From positions 1-64,000 of the forward strand of contig MKJX01000177.1 in NCBI GenBank assembly GCA_001942415.1: 64,000 nt of DNA, in the 5' to 3' direction. A program made the position numbers and the translations under genes. Positions 1 to 9,839 of the stretch are shown here, in pieces. The stretch comes from Pseudonocardia sp. CNS-139. Lineage in GTDB: Bacteria; Actinomycetota; Actinomycetes; Mycobacteriales; Pseudonocardiaceae. How positions within the stretch are numbered: the first letter of the stretch is position 1; every line of letters begins with the position of its first letter. Below the pieces are notes generated by a model. It did no database searches and was not told the origin of the DNA. It was given only the letters and a program-made list of their open reading frames with translations.

Positions 1-1
1 C

Positions 2-1126
2 ACCGTGCTGCTGCGGACGTCGGCCATGGACGCGGTCGCCGTCGACCCGGCGCGCCGGGTCGCCCGGGTCGGGGCCGGCGCGCTCTGGGGCGACGTCACC
101 GACGCCGCGGCGCGGGCCGGGCTCGCCGCGCTGGCCGGCACCGCGCGGGACGTCGGCGTGGTCGGCTACACCCTCGGCGGCGGCCTCTCCTGGTTCGCCC
201 GCTCGCACGGCCTGGCGTCCCACCACGTGACCGCCGCCGAGGTCGTGACCGCCGACGGCACGCTCCGCCACGTCGACGACGGGCACCACGCCGACCTGTT
301 CTGGGCGCTGCGTGGCGGCGGCGGGTCGTTCGCGGCGGTGACGGCGCTGGAGTTCGCGCTCTTCCCGATCACCGACGTGTACGCCGGGACGCTGTTCTGG
401 CCGATCGAGCAGGCCCACGAGGTGCTGCACGCCTGGCGGGCGTGGGTGCCGCGGGTGCCGGAGCAGGTCACCTCGCTGGGCCGGCTGCTGCGGCTGCCGC
501 CGCTGCCGGAGGTGCGTGCGCCCTTCCGCGGCCGGGCGCTGGTGTCGGTCGAGCTGGTCTGCCGGCTCGGCGACGCGGCGGCCGACGAGCTGCTCGCCCC
601 GCTGCGCGCGCTCGCCCCCGAGATCGACACCGTGCGCCGCACCCCGGTGCCCGAGCTGGGCGCCCTGCACATGGACCCGCCGGGCCCGGTGCCGGCCGTC
701 GGGGACGGGCACCTGCTGGCCACGCTCCCGCCGGACGCGCTCGACGCCTACCTGTCGGTCGTCGGGCCGAAGGCCGTCACGTCGGTGGTGTCGGAGATCC
801 GCCATCTCGGCGGCGCGCTGCGCCCCGGGCGGCACCCCGGCGCGGGCGCGATGCCGGGCCTGGACGGCGAGTTCGCCGTGTTCTCGGCGGCGATCACGCC
901 CGACGCCGCGGCGGCCGCGCACGCCCGGGCCGTGCTCGGCGACCTCGCCGCCGCGCTCGCGCCGTGGGAGGCGCGGACGGCCTACCCCAACTTCGTGGAG
1001 CGCGCCCGGCCCGCCGGCGAACTGTTCGACGAGACCGTGCTGCGGCGCCTGCGCGAGGTCAAGCGGACCTACGACCCCGCCGACGTCCTGCGGGCGAACC
1101 ACCCGGTCCCGCCGATCCGGGAGTGA
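2..1126 (+). CDS. FAD-linked oxidoreductase, berberine-bridge-like (5' partial)
   Basis: The reading frame is open from the first bases of the window, so the N-terminal part of the FAD_binding_4 domain lies outside. Visible are the FAD-domain motifs VGAGALWGDV, GYTLGGGLSWFAR and DLFWALRGGGGSF. The BBE-type C-terminus runs from YPNFVERARP to YDPADVLRANHP. Such proteins oxidise alcohols, sugars or alkaloid-type substrates with bound FAD; the substrate here is unknown. It is a clear paralogue of the Tat-lipoprotein oxidase at 8278-9775, but any signal peptide falls outside the window. It is convergent with the monooxygenase at 1424. Confidence 0.85.
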   Translation, partial: TVLLRTSAMDAVAVDPARRVARVGAGALWGDVTDAAARAGLAALAGTARDVGVVGYTLGGGLSWFARSHGLASHHVTAAEVVTADGTLRHVDDGHHADLFWALRGGGGSFAAVTALEFALFPITDVYAGTLFWPIEQAHEVLHAWRAWVPRVPEQVTSLGRLLRLPPLPEVRAPFRGRALVSVELVCRLGDAAADELLAPLRALAPEIDTVRRTPVPELGALHMDPPGPVPAVGDGHLLATLPPDALDAYLSVVGPKAVTSVVSEIRHLGGALRPGRHPGAGAMPGLDGEFAVFSAAITPDAAAAAHARAVLGDLAAALAPWEARTAYPNFVERARPAGELFDETVLRRLREVKRTYDPADVLRANHPVPPIRE

Positions 1127-1133
1127 CCCGCCG

Positions 1134-1161
1134 CACCGGGCCCGCCGCGGCGGGTCCGGTG
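1134..1161. terminator. Strong GC hairpin between convergent genes
   Basis: Two 13-base arms (1134-1146 and 1149-1161) pair along their full length with one G.U wobble, around a GC centre. The hairpin starts 8 bases after the stop codon of the FAD oxidase. It is symmetric, so it could end transcription from both sides. There is no T tract, which is common for actinobacterial terminators. The rest of 1162-1423 shows no credible gene. Confidence 0.65.
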
Positions 1162-1423
1162 CCCGCGCGGCGGCCCACCGCGCACAACACGGCGTAGAGC
1201 AGCAGGAACGCCGCACGCGCGCACCGCCACGGGCGCGCGGCACGAGCAGCTCCCGGTCCCGGTCCGTCGTGCGGTGGACGGCGGGTCGCCCGCAACATGC
1301 AGGCGGACGCGTCCGGCCTGGTCCGGGCCGCCGTCCACGCGACCGGGCCGGTCCCGGCCGCGCGCAGGTGGACGCGGCGACCGGCGATGTGCACGACCCG
1401 CGAGATCACGCCGGGGCCGGCGG

Positions 1424-2821
1424 TCACGCGCACTCCCGCCGCTCGTTCGGCGTCCCGTGCGCGGGCGGCGGCACGGCCCACGCTGGCGGCCCGACGGGCA
1501 CCGGTGCCCGCAGGACCCGGGCGAGGTGCCCGGGTGCCACGAGCCGCAGCGGCGGGTCGACCAGGTTCGCCACCCGCAGGTACGCGGTGGCCAGCTCGGC
1601 GTTGCCGGCCGCGGCGGCGCGGCAGCGCGCCAGGTACCGGGCGATCGGCCCGTCGACCGCACGCCGCCGGCCCGCGGCCTCCGGGAAGCGCAGGTCGTCG
1701 GCCGTCCCGACGGCCCAGGGGGCGTCGAGCACGCCGGCGGCCTCGGCGTGGAACCGGCGCGCCAGGTCCTCGGCGCCGGCCGCGAGCAGGTCGCGCAGGA
1801 CCATCGCCTCCAGCGCCGCGACCGTCGTCCCCTGCGCGGAAAGCGGGTTGGTGCTGCACAGCGCGTCCCCGACGGCGAGCAGCCCGTCGGGGTGCCGGCC
1901 GAGCCGCTCGTAGCGGACGCGCGCGGTCGCCGGGAACCGCGTGGTCACCGGCTCGCCGACCGGCTCCGCGCCCCGGACCAGGTCCGCGACGTCGCCGCCG
2001 GCGAGCGTCTCGGCGTACGCGAGCATCCCGCGCCCGGTGGCGGGCGGCGCGTCGCCGTGCAGCCCGGCGAGCGTGACGACGAACCGCCCGCCCTCCTGCC
2101 GCAGCACGACACCGCCGCGCGGCCGGCCCGGGAACGGCAGCGCGCCGACCCCCAGCAGGCCCGGCAGGTGCCAGGGTTGGCGCAGGTAGTAGCGGCTCAC
2201 CTGGACGAGGTCCAGCTGCGTGCCGCTGCGGGGCGGCGCCGGGAGGCCCCGCTCCGCCAGCCACCCGGGCACGCGGGAGCCGCGCCCGGACGCGTCGACG
2301 ACGAGGTCGGCGCCGAGTGTGGTCTCCGGCGCCCCCGCGTCCGCGGCGCGCAGCCGCACCCCGGCGACCCGGCGCCGTTCCGCCAGGAGCCCGACGACCT
2401 CGGTCCCGTCCTCGACGTGCACGTTCGGGAGCTGCCGCACCCGCCGGCGGACGAGGTGCTCCAGCAAAGGGCGGCTCAGCGCGACGGTCGTCAGCCCGGA
2501 CTCCGCGGAGCGGAGCGGGCGCCCGTCGAGGTACCAGCGCAGGTCCGCCTGCGCGTCGCCGCTGACCCCGCCCGCGTCCAGCATCTCGAAGGAGAGGCCG
2601 GGCAGGAGCGCGTCCATCGCCGCCACTCCCCTGGCGAGCAGGACGTGCGCGTGCCGGCCGTGCGGCACACCGCGGCGCGGCACCGGGCCGTGCGGGAGCG
2701 CGTCCCGCTCGACGACGGTCACCCGGACGAACCCCTCCGCGAGGGCGCACGCGGCCAGCAGGCCGGCAACGCTCCCGCCGACGACCACCGCGTGCCCCCG
2801 GCCGGCGATCCTCGTCGCCAT
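1424..2821 (-). CDS. FAD-dependent monooxygenase / oxidoreductase
   Basis: A 465-aa flavoprotein of the aromatic hydroxylase / geranylgeranyl-reductase-like superfamily. The N-terminal dinucleotide fold reads VVVGGSVAGLLAA (residues 11-23). DLVVDASGRGSRVPGWL and the FAD-ribityl motif GDALCSTNPLSAQG follow in the usual order. The ATG at 2821 puts the Rossmann fold at the N-terminus; further upstream the frame is low-complexity. It lacks the WxWxIP signature of flavin-dependent halogenases. It lies 162 bp downstream of the P450 on the same strand and may act with it on one substrate. Confidence 0.8.
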   Translation of the reverse strand: MATRIAGRGHAVVVGGSVAGLLAACALAEGFVRVTVVERDALPHGPVPRRGVPHGRHAHVLLARGVAAMDALLPGLSFEMLDAGGVSGDAQADLRWYLDGRPLRSAESGLTTVALSRPLLEHLVRRRVRQLPNVHVEDGTEVVGLLAERRRVAGVRLRAADAGAPETTLGADLVVDASGRGSRVPGWLAERGLPAPPRSGTQLDLVQVSRYYLRQPWHLPGLLGVGALPFPGRPRGGVVLRQEGGRFVVTLAGLHGDAPPATGRGMLAYAETLAGGDVADLVRGAEPVGEPVTTRFPATARVRYERLGRHPDGLLAVGDALCSTNPLSAQGTTVAALEAMVLRDLLAAGAEDLARRFHAEAAGVLDAPWAVGTADDLRFPEAAGRRRAVDGPIARYLARCRAAAAGNAELATAYLRVANLVDPPLRLVAPGHLARVLRAPVPVGPPAWAVPPPAHGTPNERRECA

Positions 2822-2983
2822 CCGCGGCCTCCTCCTCGGTCGATGCGACCGGCCGTCGGTTCCGGCCGGTCCCGGCGAGTCTCCGTGGCCGGGATGGACG
2901 TCCCGTCGACAGCCGTTCAACGTCCGCCCGGGCGGCCGTCCACCGGTCGTGCACGGGACGGCAGGCGCTTCGGGGCCGCCCGC

Positions 2984-4204
2984 TCAGCCGCGCGGGCGGC
3001 CGAGCCGCACCGGGAGCGACTCCAGGCCGTTGACCAGCACCGACTCGGTGCGGACCAGCTCCGCGGCCGGCCGGGCGAGGGCGATCCGGGGGTAGCGCGC
3101 GACGAGCGTGCCGAGCGCGATCCGGCCCTCCAGCCGGGCGAGCGGCGCGCCGAGGCAGTGGTGGATGCCGTGCCCGAACGCGAGGTGGCCGGCCGTCTCG
3201 CGCCCGATGTCCAGCCGCTCGGGCTCGGGGAACCGGCCCGGGTCGCGGTTGGCCGCCATGAGGATCACGTAGACCAGCTCGCCGGCCCCGATCGTCACGC
3301 CGCCGATCTCGATCCGCTCGGCGGCCTCCGCCGTCATCGTGGTCTGTACCGGGCCGTCGAAGCGGAGCAGCTCCTCGACCGCCGCGTCGGCCCGGTCCGG
3401 CTCGGCGCGCAGCAGCGCGAGCTGGTCGGGGTGGGTGAGCAGCGCCAGCACCCCGTTCCCGACGAGGTTGACGGTGGTCTCGTGCCCGGCGACGAACAGC
3501 AGGTACACCATGCCGATCAGCTCGTCCTCGGAGAGCCGGTCGCTCCCGTCGCGGGCCGCGATGAGCGCCGAGAGCAGGTCGTCGCCGGGGTGGCGCCGCT
3601 TCTCCTCGACCTGCTCGCCGACGAACGCGACGAGCGCACGGGCGTCCGCGAGGTACGCGTCGTACCCGGACAGCGCCGGGGCCATCAGTGACCTGGTGCG
3701 GCCCTGGAGCTCGTCCTCGGCCGACGGCGGGATGCCGAGCAGGGCGCAGATGACCCGCACGGGCAGCGGGTAGGCGAACGCCGGGACGAGGTCCACGACG
3801 TCGTCCGCGCCCAGCGGGGCGAGCAGCTCGTCGGTGATCCGCCGGACGTGCGGCTCCAGCCGCTCCACCTGGCGCCGGGTGAACGCGCCGCTGACGAGCC
3901 GGCGCAGCCGGGTGTGGTCCGGCGGGTTGACCGAGAGCAGGTGCGTGTGGATGCTGCGCGCGATCTCCGGCGGCAGCTGCCGGTGGAACGCGCCGCGGCC
4001 GGCGCCCGTCTTGACCACGCGGGCGTCGGACAGCAGGGCGCGGGCCTCGGCGTATCCCGTCACGAACCAGGCGTTGCGCCCGGCGGGCCCCGTGATCCGC
4101 TGGATCGGGCCGCGCTCGGCGAGGGCCCGGTAGACCTGGTGCCGGACGCCCTCGGCGGTGGCCCGGAACGGGTCCACCGGCAGCGGTTCGGTGATGCTCG
4201 ACAT
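2984..4204 (-). CDS. Cytochrome P450
   Basis: A full-length 406-aa soluble bacterial P450. The I-helix oxygen-activation motif is AGHETT, the K-helix is EELLRFDGPVQ, and the heme-ligand loop is AFGHGIHHCLGAPLAR with the axial cysteine. The start at 4204 follows a good ribosome-binding site (GGGAGGAG). It would hydroxylate or epoxidise a small molecule using external ferredoxin and reductase; no redox partner is encoded in the window. It sits 24 bp downstream of the amidohydrolase on the same strand and upstream of the FAD monooxygenase, so the three probably form one transcription unit. Confidence 0.93.
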   Translation of the reverse strand: MSSITEPLPVDPFRATAEGVRHQVYRALAERGPIQRITGPAGRNAWFVTGYAEARALLSDARVVKTGAGRGAFHRQLPPEIARSIHTHLLSVNPPDHTRLRRLVSGAFTRRQVERLEPHVRRITDELLAPLGADDVVDLVPAFAYPLPVRVICALLGIPPSAEDELQGRTRSLMAPALSGYDAYLADARALVAFVGEQVEEKRRHPGDDLLSALIAARDGSDRLSEDELIGMVYLLFVAGHETTVNLVGNGVLALLTHPDQLALLRAEPDRADAAVEELLRFDGPVQTTMTAEAAERIEIGGVTIGAGELVYVILMAANRDPGRFPEPERLDIGRETAGHLAFGHGIHHCLGAPLARLEGRIALGTLVARYPRIALARPAAELVRTESVLVNGLESLPVRLGRPRG

Positions 4205-4228
4205 CGGAGCTCCTCCCGTGGCGGTGGG

Positions 4229-5673
4229 TCAGCCGACCTCGACCGAGCTGTGCGGGGCGAACCGGTCGGCGTGCCGGCCGCGGGCCGCGAGCAGCCGCTC
4301 GCGGGAGCGGTCGGCGAGCGCCTGCACCTTCGTGAGGTCGTGCCCCACGAGGGCGCCCCGCCACTTCGCGAGCCGGCCCGCGACGAAGACCGTGTCGACG
4401 TTGCCGCAGTGCGCGAACCCGACGAGCGTCGCGAGCACGTTGCGGACCGACGCCGTGTTGGGGTCGGTCGTGCGGACGAGCACGACGTCGGCCTGCATGC
4501 CGGGGGTGAGCGCACCGACCCGGCCGGCCAGGCCCGCGTTGGCGGCGCCGCCGAGGGTGGCGAAGCGCAGCACGTCGGCCGGCGACAGGTGGCGGGCGTC
4601 GGGGTCGCCGGCCTGCTGCCGGGCGAAGGTGTGCCCGCGGTGCACCGTGAGCAGCTGCTGCAGCTCGACGAACATGTCCGCGCGTAGCTGATCTCGTTGT
4701 CCAGGCTCACGCCCGGCAGCAGCCCGGCCCGCAGCGCCTCGTCGACGGGCGGCACGTACTGCCCCAGCCCGAAGTGGGCGTCCGACCGGGTGCAGACGTT
4801 CACGGTGGCACCGGCGTCGCCGATGAGCTTCCACTCGTGCTCGGGCACCTGGACGCAGTGGTTGAACGTGTGCTGCGGCGTGAGCAGGCCCGCGGCCGCC
4901 AGCTCGGACAGGGTGGTGACGTAGGCCATCTCCGTGGTGACCCACAGGTTGTTGTCCTTGGCGTAGCGCCAGACGTCGGGCGCAGGCGCGAGGTCCATCA
5001 GCCGCAGGGTGAGCAGCTGGTCGGCCGAGCCGAAGTACGTCTCCCGCAGCTCCTCGACGATCGCGAGCCAGTCCTGCCGGCCGAGGTCCCCCACGGTGGG
5101 CGCGCCGCCGGCGTGCACCGCGCGGATGCCGGCGTCGAGCAGCCCCTCGACGGCCGCGGCGGCGTGCTCTGCCGAGCGGCTGTTGTGCGAGTTGTCGACG
5201 ATCGTGGTGACGCCGCCGTCCAGCGCGAGCACCGCCGTCAGCAGGTTGCCGGCGTACATGTCGTCGGGCGTGTAGTGCGGCGCGTAGCCGCCGTGCGTCA
5301 CGCCCATGTAGGTGGGGAAGTCGATCGCCGGCGCCTCACCGCGCAGCTGCCCCTCCCAGGCGTGCACGTGGGAGTCGACGAACCCCGGCAGGACGATGCA
5401 GTCCGACGCGTCGACCTCCACGGCGTCGGCGGGCGCCTGCGCCGACAGGTCGGCGCCGACCGCGGCGATGACGTCCCCGGTGATCAGGACATCGCCGACC
5501 AGGTCGCCGATGCGCTCGTCCATCGTGACGACGGTGCCGCCCCGCAGGAGCACCGCGCGGTCGGCGGCGGCGAGCGCGGCGCCGGTCGCGCGGTCGCGGT
5601 CCGGGTCCCGCGGCGCCCGCGCCGGCGCGGCCAGGACCTGCGCGTATCGGGGGGATGGGGGTCGTGTCGTCAT
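4229..5673 (-). CDS. Amidohydrolase-superfamily protein (one frameshift)
   Basis: A protein of about 481 aa of the cytosine-deaminase / chlorohydrolase-like metal-dependent branch. It has an N-terminal composite domain (VLLRGGTVVTMDERIGD), the metal-binding FVDSHVHAWEG, the histidine motif HTFNHCVQVPEHE and the late aspartate region SLDNEISYA. The C-terminal half (DMFVELQQLLTVHRGHTFA to the end) continues in another frame from about 4680; one lost base explains this. The start is the ATG at 5673. It is divergent from the TetR gene at 5791, which may control it. The substrate cannot be read from the sequence. Confidence 0.8.
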
Positions 5674-5754
5674 CGGGGCCACCTTCCGGGGCAGTCGGTG
5701 ACCCGATGGTCGGCCGCACCCGTAGACGTTCGATCGACGGCGGATCCGGCCCGC

Positions 5755-5783
5755 TTGACAGCTCCCGCAGCACGGACTGAACA
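5755..5783 (+). promoter_or_regulatory. Possible promoter for a leaderless TetR mRNA
   Basis: A consensus -35 box TTGACA (5755-5760) lies 17 bases before a weak -10 (TGAACA, 5778-5783). That puts the transcription start essentially at the ATG at 5791, where no Shine-Dalgarno sequence is visible. The AT-rich TGAA-N6-TTCA dyad at 5778-5791 overlaps the -10 and could be the TetR operator. The -10 match is poor, so this is tentative. Confidence 0.4.
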
Positions 5784-5790
5784 TTCATTC

Positions 5791-6383
5791 ATGCCCGAGT
5801 CCACCGACTCCGACGTCCGCCGGAAGGTGATGGCCGCCGCACTCGCGCTGTTCTGCGAGCAGACGTGGGAGGGGACCCGCGTCCCGGAGATCGCGGAGCG
5901 CGCCGGCGTGTCGGTCGGCACGATCTACCGCTACTTCCCGAGCAAGGAGGCCCTCGGCTCGGCGGTCTTCGCCGACGCCAAGGCGGCCCTCACCGCGCGG
6001 ACGCTCACCGACGAGGTCCGCCGCGCCGAGCCCCGGGAGGCGTTGCGCGGGATCTGGGAAGGCTGCTGCGCTTCGCGACCGAGCAGCCCGACGCCTTCGC
6101 GTTCCTGGAGCACCAGCAGCACGCGAGCTTCCTGACCGCCGAGGCGGTGGCCCTGGTCGAGGACTACCAGGCGGAGTTCGCCACGATCCTGCGGGCCGGG
6201 CAGCGCACCGGCGTGGTCTGGGACGGCGACCCGGCCGTGCTGGGGGCGCTGTCGTTCGGCGCGCTCGTCGGGCTCACGAAGCTCGCCCGCGCGAGCGGCG
6301 TCGGCATCGACGCGTTCGACCTGCTCATGGTCGAGCGCGCGGTCGGCGCCGTGCTCGGCATGCCCGCTCCGGAGCCACGATGA
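5791..6383 (+). CDS. TetR/AcrR-family regulator (one frameshift)
   Basis: A regulator of about 197 aa. The N-terminal HTH is typical (VPEIAERAGVSVGTIYRYF, then PSKEAL, residues about 30-60). The ligand-binding half (RFATEQPDAFAFLEHQQH to the C-terminus) continues in another frame from about 6060. Adding one C in GGCTGCTG restores a continuous product. It is divergent from the amidohydrolase-P450-monooxygenase genes, a usual arrangement for a local repressor. Its stop overlaps the ATG of the following AfsR-type gene by 4 bp (ATGA), so the two are translationally coupled. Confidence 0.85.
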
Positions 6384-8205
6384 CGGCGGCCCCGCTGCGG
6401 TTCGCGCTCCTCGGGCCGGTCCTGGCCCGGCACGGGGAACGGGACGTGGCACTGGGCCCCGTGCAGCAGCGGGCCGTGCTGGCGGCGCTGCTGCTGCGCG
6501 GCAACGTGCACACGTCGGTCGCGACCTGGTCGAGGCCATGTGGGCGGACCGGCCGCCGCGGTCGGCCGAGCAGAGCATCCGCACCTACGTCTACCGCCTG
6601 CGCAAGATCCTCCAGCCGCTCGGCCCCCCGGCGCGCCGGTGATCGCGTCGGTCGGGGGCGGCTACCTGCTCACGACCAGCCCGGACACGTCCGACGTCGC
6701 GGCGTTCCGGCAGCTGACGGCCGCGGCCGGGCAGGCCCGGCGCGCCGGCGACGTCGCCGGGGCGGCGGCGCACCTGCGGGCGGCGCTGGCGCTGTGGCGC
6801 GGCGACGCGCTGGCCGACATCCCCGGCCCCTTCGCCGAGGGGCAGCGGGAGGCCCTTGGCCGGCTGCGCGACACCGCCACCGAGCAGCTGCTGGCCGCGG
6901 AGGTGGACCTCGGGACCTCGGCCGACACGGTCGCCGAGATCGCCGGGCTGGTCGCGGCGAGCCCCCTGAACGAGCGCCTGCGCGAGCTGCTCATGCTGGC
7001 GCTCTACCGGCGCGGCGAGCAGGCCGCGGCACTCGACGTCTACCGCCACGGCGCCGAGGTGCTCTCCGACGCGCTCGGGATCGACCCCGGGCCGCGGCTG
7101 CAGGCGATGTTCGAGCGGATCCTGCGGGCGGACCCCGGCCTGCGCGCCCCGGCCGCTCCGGCCGGGACGGCCGCGGGCCCGCCCGTGCCCGCCCAGCTCC
7201 CCCCGGACCTGCGCACGTTCGCCGGCCGCGAGGACGCGCTGTCCGCGCTGGACGCGATACTGCCCGGGCCGGCCGCCCCACCTGCGGCGACGGTCGCCGC
7301 GATCACCGGGATGGCCGGGATCGGCAAGTCCGCGCTCGCCGTGCACTGGGCGCACCGCATCGCACCGCACTACCCGGACGGCGCGGTGTACGCCGACCTG
7401 CTCGGGTTCGACGCGGCCCGGCCTCCGCTCGCCCCGCCGACGCCGTCGCGTGTGTGCTGGAGGCGTTCGGCGTCGCCCCCGGCGCCGTCCCGGCCGGCCT
7501 CGACGCCCGCACGGCGCTCTACCGCAGCGTGCTCGCCGACCGCCGGGTGCTGCTCCTGCTCGACACGCCCGCGACGCCGCGCAGGTGCGCCCGCTGCTGC
7601 CCGGCGCGCCGGGCTGTCTCGTCCTCGTGACCAGCCGCGACCGGCTCACCAGCCTGGTCGCCCTCGACGGGGCCCGGTCCGTCCGGCTCGACACGATGGA
7701 CCGGCGCGCGGCGTACCGGCTGCTCGTCGCGCGGCTCGGCCGGGAGCGGACGGACGCGGAGCCCGCCGCGGCCGAGGAGATCCTGCGCCGCTGCGCCGGG
7801 CTCCCGCTCGCGCTGGCGGTGGTCGCCACCCGGGCCGCCACGCACCCGTCGTTCACCCTCGCCGACCTCGCGGCCGAGCTGCGGTCGCAGTGCGTGCTGG
7901 ACGCGTTCAGCGGGGACGACGCCGCGCTCGACGTGCGGGAGGTGTTCACCACCTCCTACCAGCGGCTCGGCACCGAGGCCGCCCGGATGTTCCGCGTGCT
8001 CGCCGGGCACCCCGACCCGGACTTCACCATCCCGACGGCCGCGAGCCTGCTCGCGCTCCCCCCGGACCGGGTGCGCGCGCTCACCGCGGAGCTGTACCGC
8101 GCCGACCTGCTCCTCGAGCACAGCCCGGGCCGCTACTCCTACCACGACCTGCTGCGCACGTTCGCCGCCGAGCTCGGGAGCGGGCTCGCCGTTCATCGGT
8201 CGTAG
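6380..8205 (+). CDS. AfsR/SARP-type regulator with NB-ARC domain (four frameshifts)
   Basis: Joined across four single-base losses (about 6522, 6632, 7440 and 7570), the product is about 609 aa. It starts with an OmpR-like winged helix (LRFALLGPVLARHGERDV to TYVYRLRKILQP). A BTAD domain follows (PDTSDVAAFRQL to RLQAMFERIL), then an NB-ARC ATPase with P-loop GMAGIGKSALAVHW, a VLVTSRDRL sensor and GLPLALAVVA. The C-terminal TPRs of full-length AfsR are absent. Such proteins activate nearby specialised-metabolite genes. It is about 70% similar by eye to the intact paralogue at 9840-11723, which confirms the joins. Confidence 0.85.
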
Positions 8206-8277
8206 ATCGTCTCTCGACGCCGGGCCAGGACCCTCCCGCGGCACCACTTCGCTCACGACCCGAGGAGAGGGATCGCC

Positions 8278-9775
8278 GTGGCCCGCCGTTCGCCCGTCCC
8301 CGTGCCCGACGTCAACCGCCGTACGCTGCTCCGCCTCGCCGCGTACGGCGGCACGGCCGCGCTGCTCGCCGGCTGCGCCGACCCGGCCCGGCCGCGGCCG
8401 GCACCGGCGGCCCGGCCGCCCTCGCCGACGCCGTGCGCGGCCGGGTGCTCCGGCCGGGCGACCCGGGGTTCGCCGAGGTCACCAGCGGCTTCAACCGCAC
8501 GGTCGGCCACTCCCCCGACCTGGTCGTCGTGGCAGCGGACGCCGGGGACGTGCAGACGGCGGTCCGGTACGCCGCCGACACGGGCGGGATGCCCGTCGCG
8601 GTGATGGCCACGGGGCACCAGGCGTCGGTGCCGATCACCGGCGGCCTGCTGGTCGCGACCCGCGAGCTGACCGCCGTCGGCGTCGACCGCGACGCCCGTT
8701 CCGCCCGGGTCGGCGCCGGGGCGCTGTGGGGACCCGTGGTCGACCTGACGGCCGCGGCCGGCCTCGCGCCGCTGGCCGGGTCGTCGCCGACCGTCGGCGT
8801 CACGGGCTACACCCTCGGCGGCGGGCTGAGCCCGCTGCTCGGCCGGGCCCACGGCTACGCCGCCGACCACGTCACCGGGTTCGAGATCGTCACGGCCGAC
8901 GGCGCGCTGCGGTGGGTCACGGCCGACTCAGAGCCCGACCTGTTCTGGGCGGTCCGCGGCGGCAAGGGCAACTTCGGCATCGTCACGGCGCTGGAGTTCG
9001 GGCTGTTCCCGGTCACGCGGCTGTACGCCGGACCGCTGCTGTTCCCCGGCGAGGCGGCCGGCCCGGTGCTGTCCGCGTGGCGGGACTGGACGGCCACCGT
9101 CCCCGACGAGGTCACCTCGTCCGCGGCGCTGCTGCGGGTGCCGGACGCCCCGGCCTTCCCCGAGCCGCTGCGCGGCCGGCAGGTGCTGAGCATGCGCGTC
9201 GCGTTCGCCGGGCCGGCCGAGCGCGGCGCGGCGCTGGTGGCACCGCTGCGCGCCGCCGGGCCGGTGCTCGTCGACGCCGTCGCGCCGGTCCCCGTCACGG
9301 CGTTCGCCGGCATCCACGCCGACCCGACCGACCCCGTCCCGGCCTACGAGCGCACGGCGCTGCTGCGCGAGCTGCCGGACACCGCGATCGAGCGGATCGT
9401 CGCCGTGGCCGGATCGGCGGACCCGGCTCCGCTGGCCATCGTGGAGCTGCGGGCGCTGGGTGGCGCGCTCGGCCGCCCGCCGCTGTCGCCAACGCGGTCG
9501 GGCACCGCGACGCCGCGTTCACGCTCTTCGGCGTGGGCATCGCCGCGCCCGAGCAGGCGCCGGCCGCCCGGGCCGCCGCGGCCGCGCTCGTGCAGGCGGC
9601 GCAGCCGTGGAGCACCGGCGGGACCTACGTCAACTTCCTGTCCAGCGACGACACCGCCCCCGAACGCGTCCGGACGGCCTACGACGCGGCCACCTACGAG
9701 CGGCTGGCCCGGATCAAGGGCCAGGTGGACCCCGGTGACGTGTTCCGTTTCACGCACGCCGTCCAGGGCGCCTGA
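8278..9775 (+). CDS. Exported FAD-linked oxidoreductase, Tat lipoprotein (two frameshifts)
   Basis: The GTG at 8278 follows GAGGAGAGG. The N-terminus VNRRTLLRLAAYGGTAALLAGC combines a twin-arginine motif with a lipobox cysteine, indicating folded export with FAD and lipid anchoring. The FAD domain has VTSGFNRTVGHSPDLVV, VGAGALWGPVV, YTLGGGLSPLLGRAHG and FWAVRGGKGNFGIV. The BBE C-terminus begins YVNFLSSDD. Frames shift at about 8420 and 9485, each by one lost base. It is a paralogue of the partial oxidase at 2-1126. It is flanked by two AfsR-type regulators, a likely activator-target layout. Confidence 0.85.
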
Positions 9776-9839
9776 GCCCCGGCCAGAGCCTTGTGGATCC
9801 CCCGAGGAATCCCGGCCGAAGCTCTCGTTCTTACGCCTT

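Noticed and set aside
1424-2821. Flavin-dependent halogenase
   Set aside because: The WxWxIP motif and the catalytic Lys region of halogenases are not seen.
1059-4364. Very long antisense-type open frame on the minus strand
   Set aside because: It has the Arg/Pro/Ala-rich composition of a shadow frame and overlaps the clear monooxygenase and P450 genes; no domain is recognisable.
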